The notes below the pieces were generated by a model. It was not told the origin of the DNA. It saw nothing but the letters and a program-made list of their open reading frames with translations, and did no database searches. Made by a program: the position numbers and the translations under genes. DNA of 64,000 nt from Poronia punctata (lineage: Eukaryota > Ascomycota > Sordariomycetes > Xylariales > Xylariaceae): NCBI GenBank assembly GCA_022579005.1, contig MU401561.1:62001-126000 (forward strand), written 5' to 3'. The number at the start of each line of letters is the position of its first letter. The first letter of the stretch is position 1. Positions 21,078 through 32,799 of the stretch are shown here, one piece after another.

Positions 21078-24000
21078 TCACGACGAACCCCCATTCACCC
21101 CCTCCCTCACTTCGACGGGCACAAACCCACTAACACCCGCCGCAGCCGCACCCAACTGCGCAATGGTATTATTCCCCAGGATCTGAATAACCGGAATATC
21201 CGCCCTGACCTCGTTCGAGAACCAATAGATCAACTCCACCGCAACAAGGGAGTCAACACCAAACGTAAAAGGCGGCTTCCCTACATCGATGTCCTTGACC
21301 GTGACAGCCAGCGCCCTAGCTAGCCTCCTAGCAAGAGCCTTGGTGATGACCTCTGCAGCCTCGGTAATCGTCTTTGTAGAAGCTAGTTGCGCCTCGACTG
21401 AATTGTTACCATCCCCACCACCACTACTATTATTGACGGTGGATGTCGTCTTAGCCTCCTGCTCCATCTGGTAAAGATGGCAGAAAACAGGCATGCGCAT
21501 CCATCCGTAATCCTCCACAACACCCTTCCGTCTGATAAACGCCGGCGTGGTCAACGCACCGATCAACTGCGTATCCCACGGGGACATTTTCCCATCTAAG
21601 GGTCTACAAGCGTATTTCAGCATGAAGTGCACCTCGCTCTCCGTCAGAGATTTATGATCCGTCATGGACATGGACAGAAACCGTGCCACGTCGACGCGTT
21701 CGGCCACGTAGCCTACATCGCGGACTACGCCGAGATCTAGCGAGACGCAATGTTGGCCGCGCGCGTGTCTGTAACGCGCAAAGGCATCTTCGAAGATACT
21801 GGCTGCTGCGTAGGGGCTTTGGGATGGTGCACCGTTGACGCCGGCTATGGAGGATAGCATGACGAAGAAGTCGAGGTTGGTGGGGAGGGAGTTGTGCAGG
21901 TTCCATGTTCCACGGATTTTGGGGTCGAGGTTTGCTTGGAATTCTTGGTAGGAAAAGTCGAGGATCAGACGGTTCTTTTTGACATGGGTTAATTCCTAGT
22001 TTATTTTTGATGCGATAAATAGGGGCAGGGGCTGTTACTTACCACTACCACCAACGCTCCGTGTATGCAGCCCTTAATGGGAGGCATATTGGCTTGGACA
22101 TGTTTGAAGACTTTGTTGACGGTCTCTACGTCGGACACATCACATGGAGGAGCGTATACCTCGACACCATCTTTCTCGAGCTTCGCCGCTAGGTCCTTGG
22201 CCGCGTCGGATTTCAGACCAGAGCGTGAAAGCAGGACTAGATGTCTTGCTCCCAAGCTGGCCATCCAGAATGCCAAACTCCTTCCAATACCACCAAGTCC
22301 ACCTGTGATGACGTAGGTGGAATTACTGTCGAATTGGTAGTCCAACACCGAACGCGTAATTGTCTGTTTGCCATCTCTGTCAGTTTTTTTTCCCAGATTA
22401 CCCCTTTCCTGTTGAACAAGGGTCACTCACCTGTATCGTATCGGGCAATTCCCAACTAACAACTGCCCTACCGGAATGTTGACCCGTATGAAGCCATCTC
22501 AACGCGCTCTCAAGTTCGGACAACTTGAACGTCGTAACCGGATGCGGCGACACCACCCCTTGCGCAAGAAGATTCTGCACATCATCTCTTACCTCAACCA
22601 TCAACCTCTCACTCAACTTGGCCACGAGCTCCATATCAACCGACGAGTAAGAAACGTTCTGCAGGAATGGATCCATGGGAAGATTCTTGGAAGCGAGCAT
22701 ATCGCGTTTCCCAAGTTCGACGAATCGTCCAAAAGGCGCCATGCATCTCCAAGTCTCGGCGAGAGCCAATCCGGAGAGCGAATTAAGCACGACATCGACA
22801 CCTCTCCCATCCGTCTGGCGCATTACCTGCTGCGCGAAAGCGACATTTCTGCTCGAGAAGCAGTGATTCGGATCTATCCCGTATTTCTCTACCAACAGGG
22901 CCTTTTTCTCCCCCGTGCTGACAGTCACGTAGATGGTCGCGCCCACTCTCTGCGCAATCTGTATAGCAGCTTGTCCCACACCCCCAGCGGCCGCATGGAT
23001 AAGCACCCTTTCGCCCGCACGAATCCTCGCAACATGACAAAGCGCATACTGCGCCGTCATGAACGCCAAGGGCACGGCACTAGCCTCTGTAAACGACATG
23101 TTTTCAGGAATCCTCAAGATCTGGGATGCTTTGACCCTCACATGAGAGCGGAAACCGCCCGAGGGCACAAGAGCGCATACTCTCTCCCCAACAGCGAAAC
23201 CCGCTTTCGCGCCAGCTTCCGCGACAATACCAGCGACTTCGACACCGGGCTCGCCGGAAAGAAGCTGGTTCACCATGATCATGACGTCCCTGTAGCTGAT
23301 CCCTGTAGCCTTGACATGGACTCGCACCTCGTCATCTTTAACTGTCGAGCGGTAGGAAGAGTCGTCGGGTCCGAAATGCAACGAATCAAGTCTTCCGGGG
23401 GTAAACCGCAACTCGATGGCGTCGTTGTCAAACTCCCCGTTCACTTCCACAGGCCGAGGTGTCTGTCCGTACATGGTCGTGTCGAGCAGAGTATTCGCCT
23501 GCGGCGCCTCAACTACTCGGGGAACATACACCACGCCGTTCTCTTCCATGAGATCAGTCTCTGCCAGGTTTCCCGGCACTTTGCTCACGCTACCCATGAC
23601 TCTTGCAATTGTATCCGCTGCGCGGTCTAGGGTATTGACATTCAGATAAATGAGCGTGCGACTCGGATCCTCGCGCATCAGCGCTTTCGCAAATCCAGAC
23701 ATCATGACGGACTCGGGAGTCTCCGGCAGGGTGCCACAGCGAGAAGTGGTCCAGACGACGTGGCGGAATTTCCGCATCATGTCTTGAAGAACTGCGAAGC
23801 GCGCTTCGCCTAGTTCCGACATGAACGGTTCTTCGAACTCGGCTAGGCATAGGCAGTAGGTGTATGGTTTCGTGATGGCGGAGACGGATTCCATGGGGAT
23901 TATGTCATAGGATGTGACGCCGTCGATGTTGAGTTGGGCTTTTATGTCTTCTGCTAAACCTTGTTGGGAGGATGAGCGGGTTAGGATTGCCATGGACAGA

Positions 24001-27000
24001 TTGGATTTTTTATTTTGGGGAAGTAGTGAGGGAGAGGGAAGACTGGTTGCTAGGAGTGCTGTCATGTGTTTGTGTTCGGCGTTGTCTAGAAGTGAGATTT
24101 GAAGTTGTTGGAAGCCCGATCGCTTGAATGCTTCGTTCCACTCGGGCGGGTTCATCAAGGGGCCACTGGGTCTGTAAGGCTCGATCGCTGTCATGTTCAA
24201 AGGTTAGTGAGAATCGAAAAGGTTGGGAAAAAGGGGGGGGGGGGGGTTATCGACTCACCAAGCCACCAGCCTGGAAGTAAACCGAAAAGACCGGAAGTCG
24301 CGACCATCATCTTGTTGGTGGGTTCGGACAAGACGATATGGCCGCCCCTTTTATTTCAGTCAGCCTTAACAGAAAAATAGGGTCCCTAACATAACACAAT
24401 TCGAACTTACGGCTTCAACAACTTCTTGACATGATTAATCGTTTTATCAATGCTTGCCGTAGCGTGGAGCACCTAGAATCGAACAAGGCAAGTGTCAGCA
24501 TGTCAGATTCATGATGATATAATTGAATCCCTGGCTCACCGCAGCAGCAACGACAAGATCATAAGATCCTTCCTCAAACCCCTGATCGACAGGATCCCTC
24601 TCCAAATCCAGCACCTTGAAATTCACTCGACTCGTATACTTTGTAAACCTTTCCTGGGCCTCGGCAAAGAAACTGGGCGAGATATCGGTAAAATCATATC
24701 GATTAAATCTCGCGGAAGCGCCCTTCTGTCCGCCATGTCGTATGAGCGCATCCATGACTTTATTCGTCGTGCTGCCTGTACCGGCGCCGACTTCGAGGAT
24801 ATTCATGCCGGAATTCTTATGTGCGAGGAGGTCCACGTAGGCGGCAACCCTGCTTGTAGTGGTTTCGAGCATGGGACTCTGGTAGATGCTCTCTGCCACG
24901 CCCTGGTTGAACATGAGATCCAGCGGGTCGATCTCCTCTCTCAACATCTCGCCTAGGCGTTTGCAGAACATGGCAATCTTGGCCTTCCACGATGCGCCTC
25001 TCGCCCACTCGCTGATGAGGTCCGGTCTTTTCGATCCGTCTTTGAACTCGGGCCACTCTGTTTCGATTAGATGGGCAGTGGACTGGGCTTCGGTGATGTT
25101 GAAGCTGTCGGCCCATTCGATATACTTGAGCATATGCGGCTTCGTACTCCAGGACTCCCTCGACTTCTCCCGGAAAGCCTCGTACATGAAATGTCGACAG
25201 ACAATCTCGGCTTTGATGTCACCTTCTTCATCACTTCTGTCTGGAATCGTCTCGCGGAGATATTTCTCCAGCTGCTCCGGTGAAAGCAGAGTGATATCCG
25301 GCTTCCAATGCATCCGATGGAACAAACTCGTCGACTCCTCCACCGCCCTTCTCTCCATCGAGGCAAGAGTGGAGAACTTGCATCCCCTCATGGTCACCAC
25401 AGGTTCACCTGTCCTACCGCTCACAGCGGTGATGTCACCTTTGATTCCGAAAGAGTTGCTCTCATTCACTCTTCCGTGGAGGACCATCGAGTTCATCTCG
25501 CGATCGCCCAGTCCGTTGAGAGACACATAAATCTCGGAGAGATGGGTGGGTACAACGCGCGGCAAGGAATCCCCTTTATACTGCGTGGCCATCATCACAT
25601 GGAACAGACCATCCAACGTGGCGGGGTGGATTAGATGATCGCTCACCTCGCCACGCGACATCTGTTCCCTGAAATGCGCAAATTTGACTTCACCCATGGC
25701 CTCTTCGCCCGCCATGACGCGGATATTCTCGAGCGTCTTGAATTTACCGCCGAAGTGGTACCCCCGCTGATGTAAGAGTTTGTAGAAGTGACCGGAATCC
25801 CGACCAGCAGGAGCTCGTTTATCGAACGCTGAAAGAGCATCACTTGTCTCGCGGGTGTTGGTTTCGGACACGGCGTCAGAGGTGCTGGAGGTTTCGCTTG
25901 CTGCTACTTGGCCAGAGCAATGGAGTTTCCAGTCTCCACAGGTTACGGAGTAGATGTTGAAATCCCAGACCTTGTATCCTTGGTCGTTGTGCGCGTGCAT
26001 GTGAAGTTGTGTTTCGATGCCGTCTTCGTCTTCGGGTATGACTAGGGCGTTGGGGATCTTGACATCTCTTATCCGAAAGCCAGAGACGTCGGGGGAACCT
26101 CTCGTTAGACTTCTCACTGCTTCTAACACCATTACGAGGTATCCGGTACCTGGATATACGACGGTGCCATCAACCTGTAAGCATCTCCGTCAGTTCAAGC
26201 ATTGACACAGTTAAAGGGGCGGTAAAGAAATACCTTGTGTTCCACAACCCAAGGAAGATCAGAAACCCTGACAGTAAACCGCCACTTGGGCTTCAACGGG
26301 TTCCAATCTGCATCCGGATTCCCCAAGAAATCATGACGCGGATGCTCGCGAGTCCGACGATTATGCGACAGTCTACTCTCCAACCAGTAGCTTCTCGAGT
26401 GATTAAAGGGGTAAAGGGGCAAGTCCAGCACCATTTTCGGACTCCTCTGTATATCCAGACTTGCATTAAGCTCCGGCATGTTCACCCCGTGGTTGTTCAC
26501 GAACAAATCTCCCACTAATCTCTGCATCGTGACAACAGGCGACACATCGCGGCGCAACACGGTGCCGTAGATGAAATCACTGTCTTTGAGCGTCTCACGG
26601 ATAGGTCGTTCAAGAGCAGCGTGAGGGCCGACTTCAATCACGTACGGCAGGGCCTTCAGATCCTTCTGGACATTTTCATTCCTCGCATCCGACAACGCAA
26701 ATAGCTGCGACAGCGCTTCGGAGAACTTGACCTGGGACACGAGGTTGCGCACCCAATACTCTGGATCCCGCAGACTCTCCCGTGTCGCAAGCTTACCCGT
26801 AACAGACGATATCATCTGGACATATCCCTCGGAGGAAGTAATAGTATCGGTATCAGCATGAGCGCGCAAATCCTCCCCAAGCGCCTTCCGATACTCATCA
26901 GCAACCGCGAGCATCTGCGGCGAGTGATACGCAACCGGGACACTGAGCTTCCGATTAAACACCTTGTCGGCCTTGAGCTTTTCCGCCAACGCATCGACGT

Positions 27001-29539
27001 AGCGCTCGACACCGGTGACGGTTGTGTTTTGCGGACTATTCACGCATCCGCACGACAACACCCCTTCTTCTTCTTCTGCCTCACCGACAACGGCAGCAAT
27101 ATAAGGAGCTAAATCGGCTTCCGAAAGCGCTACAGCCAGCATCGATCCCCTTTTCGCGTCTTTTTCCGCCAGTGATCTTGCTGCTACTCCGCGGAAATAA
27201 GCGACGCGCAATGCGCCCTCTCGTGAAAGTGCGCCTGCTGCGTAAGCTGCGGCGATTTCCCCCGAGGAATGGCCCACGATGGCCCGAGGTCTGATACCCA
27301 GCGTTGCGAGTAGATCTACTAGTGCAATCTGCAGAGCTGTACAGAAGGGTTGCGCTAGTTGGGGGGTATCGATTCTTGTCGTGGATGCCGTCTCGCCAAG
27401 TTCATCTAGGTTACAAGTCAGTATTTTCATCGTCAAGGGAAGACATTGACAAGATGGTCCTACCTATCAAATCCCACTCCGCCCCCAAAGAACGGAAATA
27501 TCCCCGAGCAAACTCGATGGCTTCGCGGAAAAGGGGATACCTATCCACGAGTTCAATGCCCATATTCGCCCACTGTGCTCCCTGCCCGGTAAAGGCAAAG
27601 TTGACCTCCAACGGCTGCGTCACGCGTTTCGGCTGCACGGGAAGATTGGACAGACTCTTTCGTAATTCTTCGACATCTGAGCCCACCGCGTAAGCCTTCC
27701 ACGGTAACAGGCTTCGCTTTTCGGAAAATGTGAATGCGAGATCCTGGAGATAGGTAGTAGACCCTTGACGAGTCTGTAGATGTTTCCCTAGCGAACTGGC
27801 AATTCGGTCAATACCTCCTTCGTCGGCTGCTGACAAGGTGAGTAATAGGGAAGACTGCTTCGTCGCGTGTCCGTTTGCGTGACCATTCGTGAGAAGAGTT
27901 GTGCCATTCCCATTCCCATTAGTCAACACGTCTTTCCCGACAATCTTGGTATTGTGGATGCCTTTCAACCCTCGACTCTGCAAGTAATGCAGAGCATCGT
28001 CAACGACCACATGCGCGTTTGCCCCTCCCACGCCGAAACTGTTGACTGAAGCTCTCCTTTGCCCGTCTTTAGGCCAGGGAGTCGCCGTGGTCGGGAACTG
28101 TGAGAAACGTCAGAAACGGATAAAAGAATCAGAGGAGAGACGGGCTATGTATACCTCCAAGTTCCACTCTTTCGCTTTAATTCGCGGATTCAGTCGTTGC
28201 AACATGGCATTGGGAGGAATCATGCCATGTTCCAGGACCAAAACGGCTTTAATCAAGCCCGCCACTCCGGCCGTCGATTCCAAATGTCCGATATTGGCCT
28301 TCACAGACCCGATATACATTGGATTCTCAGGCGTCAGGTGCTCGGAGAAAACACTACTGATTCCCTCCGTCTCAATCGGATCGCCAACCGGTGTACCCGT
28401 GCCGTGGGCTTCGAAATACCGCGTGTTTTTAAATTCCAACCCGGCAGCTTCGTACGCTTTGCGTATAAGCTCGGCTTGGGCCTCGGCACTAGGCTGGGAG
28501 ATTACGGGCGTGCGACCATCCTGATTACTCGAGGTGCCGCGGATTACGGCCCGGATGGTATTCCCGTCCGCGATCGCTTTCGAAAGCCGTTTTAGAACGA
28601 CCATGCCGAAACCCTCTGCTCGACTATATCCGTTGGCCCTGTCGTCGAAACTGTAGCAGACACTATCAGGGGATAGGAAATTCTGTCTTGCTAGTGGTAA
28701 TGTCATCGTGGTGGGACTTAGTTGTAGCCGGACACCACCGACTAGACCCTTTTTTTTCACGCACGTTAGGTAGTCAGTCAAAAATATTGCAAAGGGTACA
28801 AGGTTTTCTCACCATATCCGTCTCGCCATGCAATATCCCCTGACAAGCTAAATGTAGCCCGACCAAACTACTCGAGCAGGCCGTGTCGAGCGTCATGCTC
28901 GGACCCCGCAGGTCGTAGAACCAACTGATTCGATTCGACAACATGGCGCCCGACATGCCTGTGGCCTGATACGCTGCGCGTACCTCCTCGTCGTCGAAGA
29001 GGGAGGAATAATCCGTCGTCAAATTACCCACGTACACCGAAGTCGAACTTCCTCTCATCGTCTCCATCGTTAGACCGGCTTATATGATATGTTTTAATTA
29101 GCCCGAACATGAACAATGACAGAGTGGGAGACGGACGCACAGTTTTCCAATGCATGGTATGTCGTTTCAAGCATAATTCGTAATTGGGGATCCATCGCCT
29201 TGGCTTCGGCACTGCCCATGGCGAAAAAGGGTGCGTCAAAGGCGGAGATGTCGCCATTGATGAAATGGCCGCCTCGATTGGATAGCTTCATGTTCGAATA
29301 CTACTCAGTATCTGTTTCTACACACGCAATGGATTGTTCACTTGACTTCACTTGACTTCACTTACATGATTATTGTTGGATGGATTCTCGCTGTAAAATC
29401 CATCTATGTTGTACCGGCTTGGTGGCACATCAGTCATGGTCGATTTCCCCTGTTTGATGATTTCCCAGAAACCGCTTTCGTCGACGGCATCTCCTGGGAA
29501 ACGGATTCCGAACCCGATGACTGCTACTGGGTCTTCCAT
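21078..29539 (-). CDS. Highly reducing polyketide synthase (KS-AT-DH-CMeT-ER-KR-ACP)
   Basis: There are twelve exons on the minus strand by hand splicing: 29539-29366, 29300-29141, 29078-28813, 28748-28155, 28097-27464, 27405-26234, 26174-24540, 24472-24411, 24347-24259, 24187-22431, 22363-22043 and 21995-21078. All phases agree, giving 2,593 aa. KS (1-430): [34 protein letters not shown] (530-860): GHSSGEIAAAYAAG. DH (935-1250): His ~999 in VVEHKVDG and Asp in HPATLDGLFH. C-methyltransferase (1380-1600): intact NILEVGAGTGS. ER (1690-2010): HAAAGGVGQAAIQIAQ. KR (2190-2380): [12 protein letters not shown] and SPYAAASIF. C-terminal ACP: FGVDSLVAVEL. There is no thioesterase or other release domain, so release needs a partner. 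It should make a reduced, alpha-methylated chain. It converges on the PKS-NRPS and probably shares its regulator. The CMeT is complete here while it is degenerate in the neighbour. Confidence 0.95.
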
Positions 29540-30303
29540 CTTGCCGTTTTTTCTGAAAGAGAGATGAGCGTTTTGGATAATTCGAACGCGGGATATGTAT
29601 GGTTTGGAATACTACAATTCGGTGCAAAACACATGGGCCTGGTATATATCCTCTTAACACCTCAGTCTCATACCCGAATTCGTGGAAGACAGATGCTGAG
29701 TAGGTAGAAGTGACGTTTAGTGAGTGACTAGATAGACTAGATATCTCTCAAGTCATAATACCTACCTACCTAACCTATGTACATCTATCTAGATACGCAA
29801 CCACCATCCCACCATATGTGGACCACTCACAGAGAGATCGTCAAGCTACCTCACCTACTCGTACCAAAGCAGGTAACCTAACCTAGTAATATGCATCCCG
29901 ACTATACGTGTAAGAAACGCAAGGTCCGGTGTCCAATACGTATTACATATATTACTTGTAGCTTATTTCTTGCTCTCCCGTGCCCTGCCCGGTATTCAAT
30001 CAGCATGGTACTTTCGGCACTCTAACCAATAACGTCCATGGCACGACAGCGCTATTCCACCATGGGATATAGTGGTGATGCGGGCATAAAGAAGCGAGGG
30101 GTATCTACTACCAAACTCCATCCTTTTGGTATCTGACGCCAAGGGTGCGGCCTCAAGTCGCACATGGGTAGGTCATACCTAGTCCTAGCACAATTAAATG
30201 CAGATAGATTGACTAGATTAGGTACGGTTCCGATTGATATGGGTAACTACCTACTCTAGGTAGGTTACTGCTGCGGGAATTCCAAGGCGGCTACAACGCT
30301 TGT
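29540..30303. other. Upstream region of the HR-PKS
   Basis: This is presumed promoter and 5' UTR of the minus-strand HR-PKS. It contains CCTACCTACCTAACC-type motifs near 29760 and no supported gene. Open frames on either strand here are short or extend the PKS start without an ATG in context. Confidence 0.45.
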
Positions 30304-30444
30304 GGAATCCACAACGCTTGTAGACTTTCCAGTATCAGTGAAATTCACAACCGTTGTGGAATTTACCCTGCCAGACCGCTAGAACCAGCCCTTTGCAGCC
30401 ACTATAATAATGCTTCTTTTTTCTTTTTCTAATTGACCTATTTA

Positions 30445-30620
30445 TTGACCTATGGACCTATGAACCTATGAACCTATGAACCTATGAACCTATGAACCTA
30501 TGAACCTATAAACCTATGAACCTATGAACCTATGAACCTATGAACCTATGAACCTATGAACCTATGAACCTATGGACCTATAAACCTATGAACCTATGGA
30601 CCTATGGACCTATAGACCTA
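30445..30620. repeat. (AACCTATG)n 8-bp minisatellite
   Basis: About twenty tandem copies of an 8-bp unit AACCTATG, with G/A variants (GACCTATG, AACCTATA), run from about 30445 to 30620. It lies inside the possible TIR element. It is not a canonical TTAGGG telomere array. Confidence 0.9.
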
Positions 30621-30681
30621 TTCCGCTTTGCAGCCCTTATACCTTATAGCTTTTGCAGCTATTGCAAAAGCCATTCGATCG

Positions 30682-30756
30682 TAGCCAGCCCTTCGCAGCC
30701 CATTTGATCCTAGCCAGCCCTTCGCAGCCCATTTAATCCTAGCCAGCCCTTCGCAA
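30682..30756. repeat. 29-bp tandem repeat, about 2.6 copies
   Basis: A unit containing AGCCAGCCCTTCGCAGCCC is repeated with a period of 29 bp. The third copy is truncated and diverges into AAGGTAG. It is non-coding and lies inside the possible mobile element. Confidence 0.8.
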
Positions 30757-30870
30757 GGTAGCCTTCGCAATTAGCTTCAGATATAGGAAACATAAGTATA
30801 AGGTTAGGTAAGCCACTTGCCTAGTTGGTTGGTTAGTTGGTTGGTTGTGTGTGTAGGTTGTAGTTAATTA

Positions 30871-31057
30871 GCATACACCACCTTGACCAAAGGCTACACC
30901 CAAGGACTACCTTGACCTTGCTGCGTGCCGGCCGCCAAGGCCGGAGAGTAACTTCACATATTACATAAAGGCCTTACAATTAAAGGTCACTCCGTAGCGT
31001 TAGCAGCCGGCGCGCAGCAAGGTTAGTGTAGCCTTTGGTCAAGGTGGTAGTGTATGC
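30871..31057. repeat. Long imperfect inverted repeat (hairpin)
   Basis: The left arm is in two blocks, 30871-30899 and 30916-30932; the right arm blocks are 31026-31057 and 31006-31022. The outer blocks match over 29 bases apart from a 3-base insertion in the right arm, and the inner 17-base blocks differ at one position. This could fold into a large stem-loop or be the remnant of a palindromic element. Confidence 0.75.
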
Positions 31058-31140
31058 AAAGGTAGTAGTGTATGCAAAGGTGGTGGTGTATGCAAAGGTG
31101 GTAGTGTATGCAAAGGTAGTAGTGTATGCAAAGGTAGTAG
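31042..31140. repeat. 18-bp tandem repeat (GTAGTGTATGCAAAGGTG)
   Basis: About 5.5 copies of an 18-bp unit with G/A variation are read directly. The unit overlaps the end of the right arm of the hairpin, so the array probably expanded from that arm. An open frame across it gives a Tyr-Thr-Thr-Thr-Phe-Ala peptide repeat that I regard as non-coding. Confidence 0.9.
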
Positions 31141-31422
31141 AAAAATGACCATGTAATAAGGTTAGAAATTTTCTTAAGTCCAAAGTAGCAGCAAGGCTAA
31201 CCTGGCTGCAAGGGGGGGGGGGGGGTTGCCTGCCTAAAGGCCTAGCTGCATAGTAGCGTTGTTATCTGCTAAAGTTTAGCAAATAGACCTTAAGCCGCGG
31301 ATAAATGTACATTTCTAGTTAAATTATATGTGAGGGTACTTATGGCCCTAAAAATTCACAACGGCTGTTGATATTACAACGGTTGTTGCCATTATATAAT
31401 GCTAACAACCGTTGTGGATTCC

Positions 31423-32799
31423 TTCAATCTCCCGGTACAGTACTTACTCTATCCTAGGTAGTAGGTAAGTGTTCTATCCAAATATTGTAAGCCCTAGAAG
31501 TTGAATGTACCCAAGCTCTTTCGACATGATACACTTACAAAACCAAAACTCTAACAAAGAAAATGTCGCCGTGGTCCGTGGAAGCGCAACCCCGGTTACT
31601 ATCACACAAGTGATCGTCAACTCTCGTAAAAGCTGCTGCCTTGGGGGAGCAATCACTCATGCCGTCTCGGTGCGACAAGCGGCGCTTTTGCAGAAGCATC
31701 TTGCGCGGCGCAGTTAGATGGAGCGAACAAGGGGCTGAATCCTCCACGGAAACAGAAAAGACACAGAAGCCGATTCCGGAAGAACTCCTAACGAGTACGC
31801 ATTCTACAAGTACGTTGGGTTACAGGAACCAGAATACCTAACAGTGGACTTTTCGGGGAAAACATTGCCATTTTGTTACTGTTGATCTAGTCTGGTTCAC
31901 TCAAACGTTTAAAATATCGTCCATCATGAAATCATGAATGGCATTTTCTCCCCAAACAATCGGTAGGTAATTGATGTTCTTATCTACCACTCTACTCGTA
32001 CGTGCGTACTTAAATAATACTTGACCGAGGTAGCTACTCGTACCCTCTGACCTCTTTTGTGCCTAACCTACCTTGGTCTAGTTGGCCGTCTAAGAAGTAG
32101 CCCGATTCCCGATCAGTATCCCCATGTAGGTAGTCTGGACGATCCAGGATTCCCAGAATCCTCATCGCCGGGTAAAGTGGCTAGTCTGGAAGGTGCTCTG
32201 TGCTAGTAATACGGGGTATGTAAATTACTCTAGTCTATTCTAGGATCGAATGTGTCTCTCTTTCTTTTCTTTTTCGCGCCCGCTCGCGCGTGGGGGAGGG
32301 GGGGATTGTGTCACTTCGCAGGAAGGTGCGCTATGTAGGTACTGTAGGTAGGTAGGGTATCCAAGTATTCAAAATGGAATTCGCGTGCGCTACGCGACTC
32401 CCTTATGAGATGCGATGTGCCTTTTTGCGTAGAAGATAGTGACAAGGTCAAGACAAGGTAAGTTACATAGAGCGGATTGCCTATAATTGCTGCGTTGAAG
32501 ACACCATATTGGCCCTGAAAACAAAAGTATATTTAGACAAGGGAAGAGACGGAAGACACCGGCAAAAGTCTATCCAAAAATTCATGTATGCTGTCGCGGT
32601 CGCACTTGGACGGCAGCATAGGAGAGGTAGATAGGTAGGCAGTTATGTATTATCTACAGTAATAGAACACTTTGGTTTTACATGTACATACAATTGACAC
32701 ACGCTGGCATAGTTCAGCACCCTTCCCTTTTTGTTTTACTCTTTGGCCAGGTTTTTCTTCCGTTTCTTCCTTTGTTTTGTTTCCTTTCCTCCAATTCAC
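31423..32799. other. Intergenic region with dispersed TAGGTAGG motifs
   Basis: I see no supported gene. The region contains several TAGGTAGG/CCTAGGTAG motifs and, at 32275-32300, a short GC- and G-rich stretch. It lies downstream of the minus-strand rhodopsin-like gene. Confidence 0.5.

Larger units (their letters stand above)
30304..31422. mobile_element. Possible non-autonomous TIR element with subterminal repeats
   Basis: The sequence GGAATCCACAACGCTTGT at 30304-30321 is mirrored, with one mismatch, at 31405-31422 on the other strand. Copies of an ACAAC-N-N-TTGT-like motif cluster near both ends: on the left around 30294, 30311 and 30347, on the right around 31360, 31377 and 31405. The interior has no coding sequence and contains minisatellites and a long imperfect hairpin. 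This looks like a non-autonomous DNA transposon with subterminal repeats. I see no clear target-site duplication, so the ends are uncertain. Confidence 0.4.

Noticed and set aside
22476..23630. 384-codon plus-strand open frame
   Set aside because: It lies exactly antisense to the ER region of the HR-PKS, has no domain, and is explained by the codon bias of the real gene.
30445..30620. Telomere-like or CRISPR-like array
   Set aside because: The unit AACCTATG is not TTAGGG, and there are no unique spacers; it is a plain minisatellite.
30980..31183. Open frame encoding repeated YTTTFA peptides
   Set aside because: It is the translation of an 18-bp minisatellite and has no other support.
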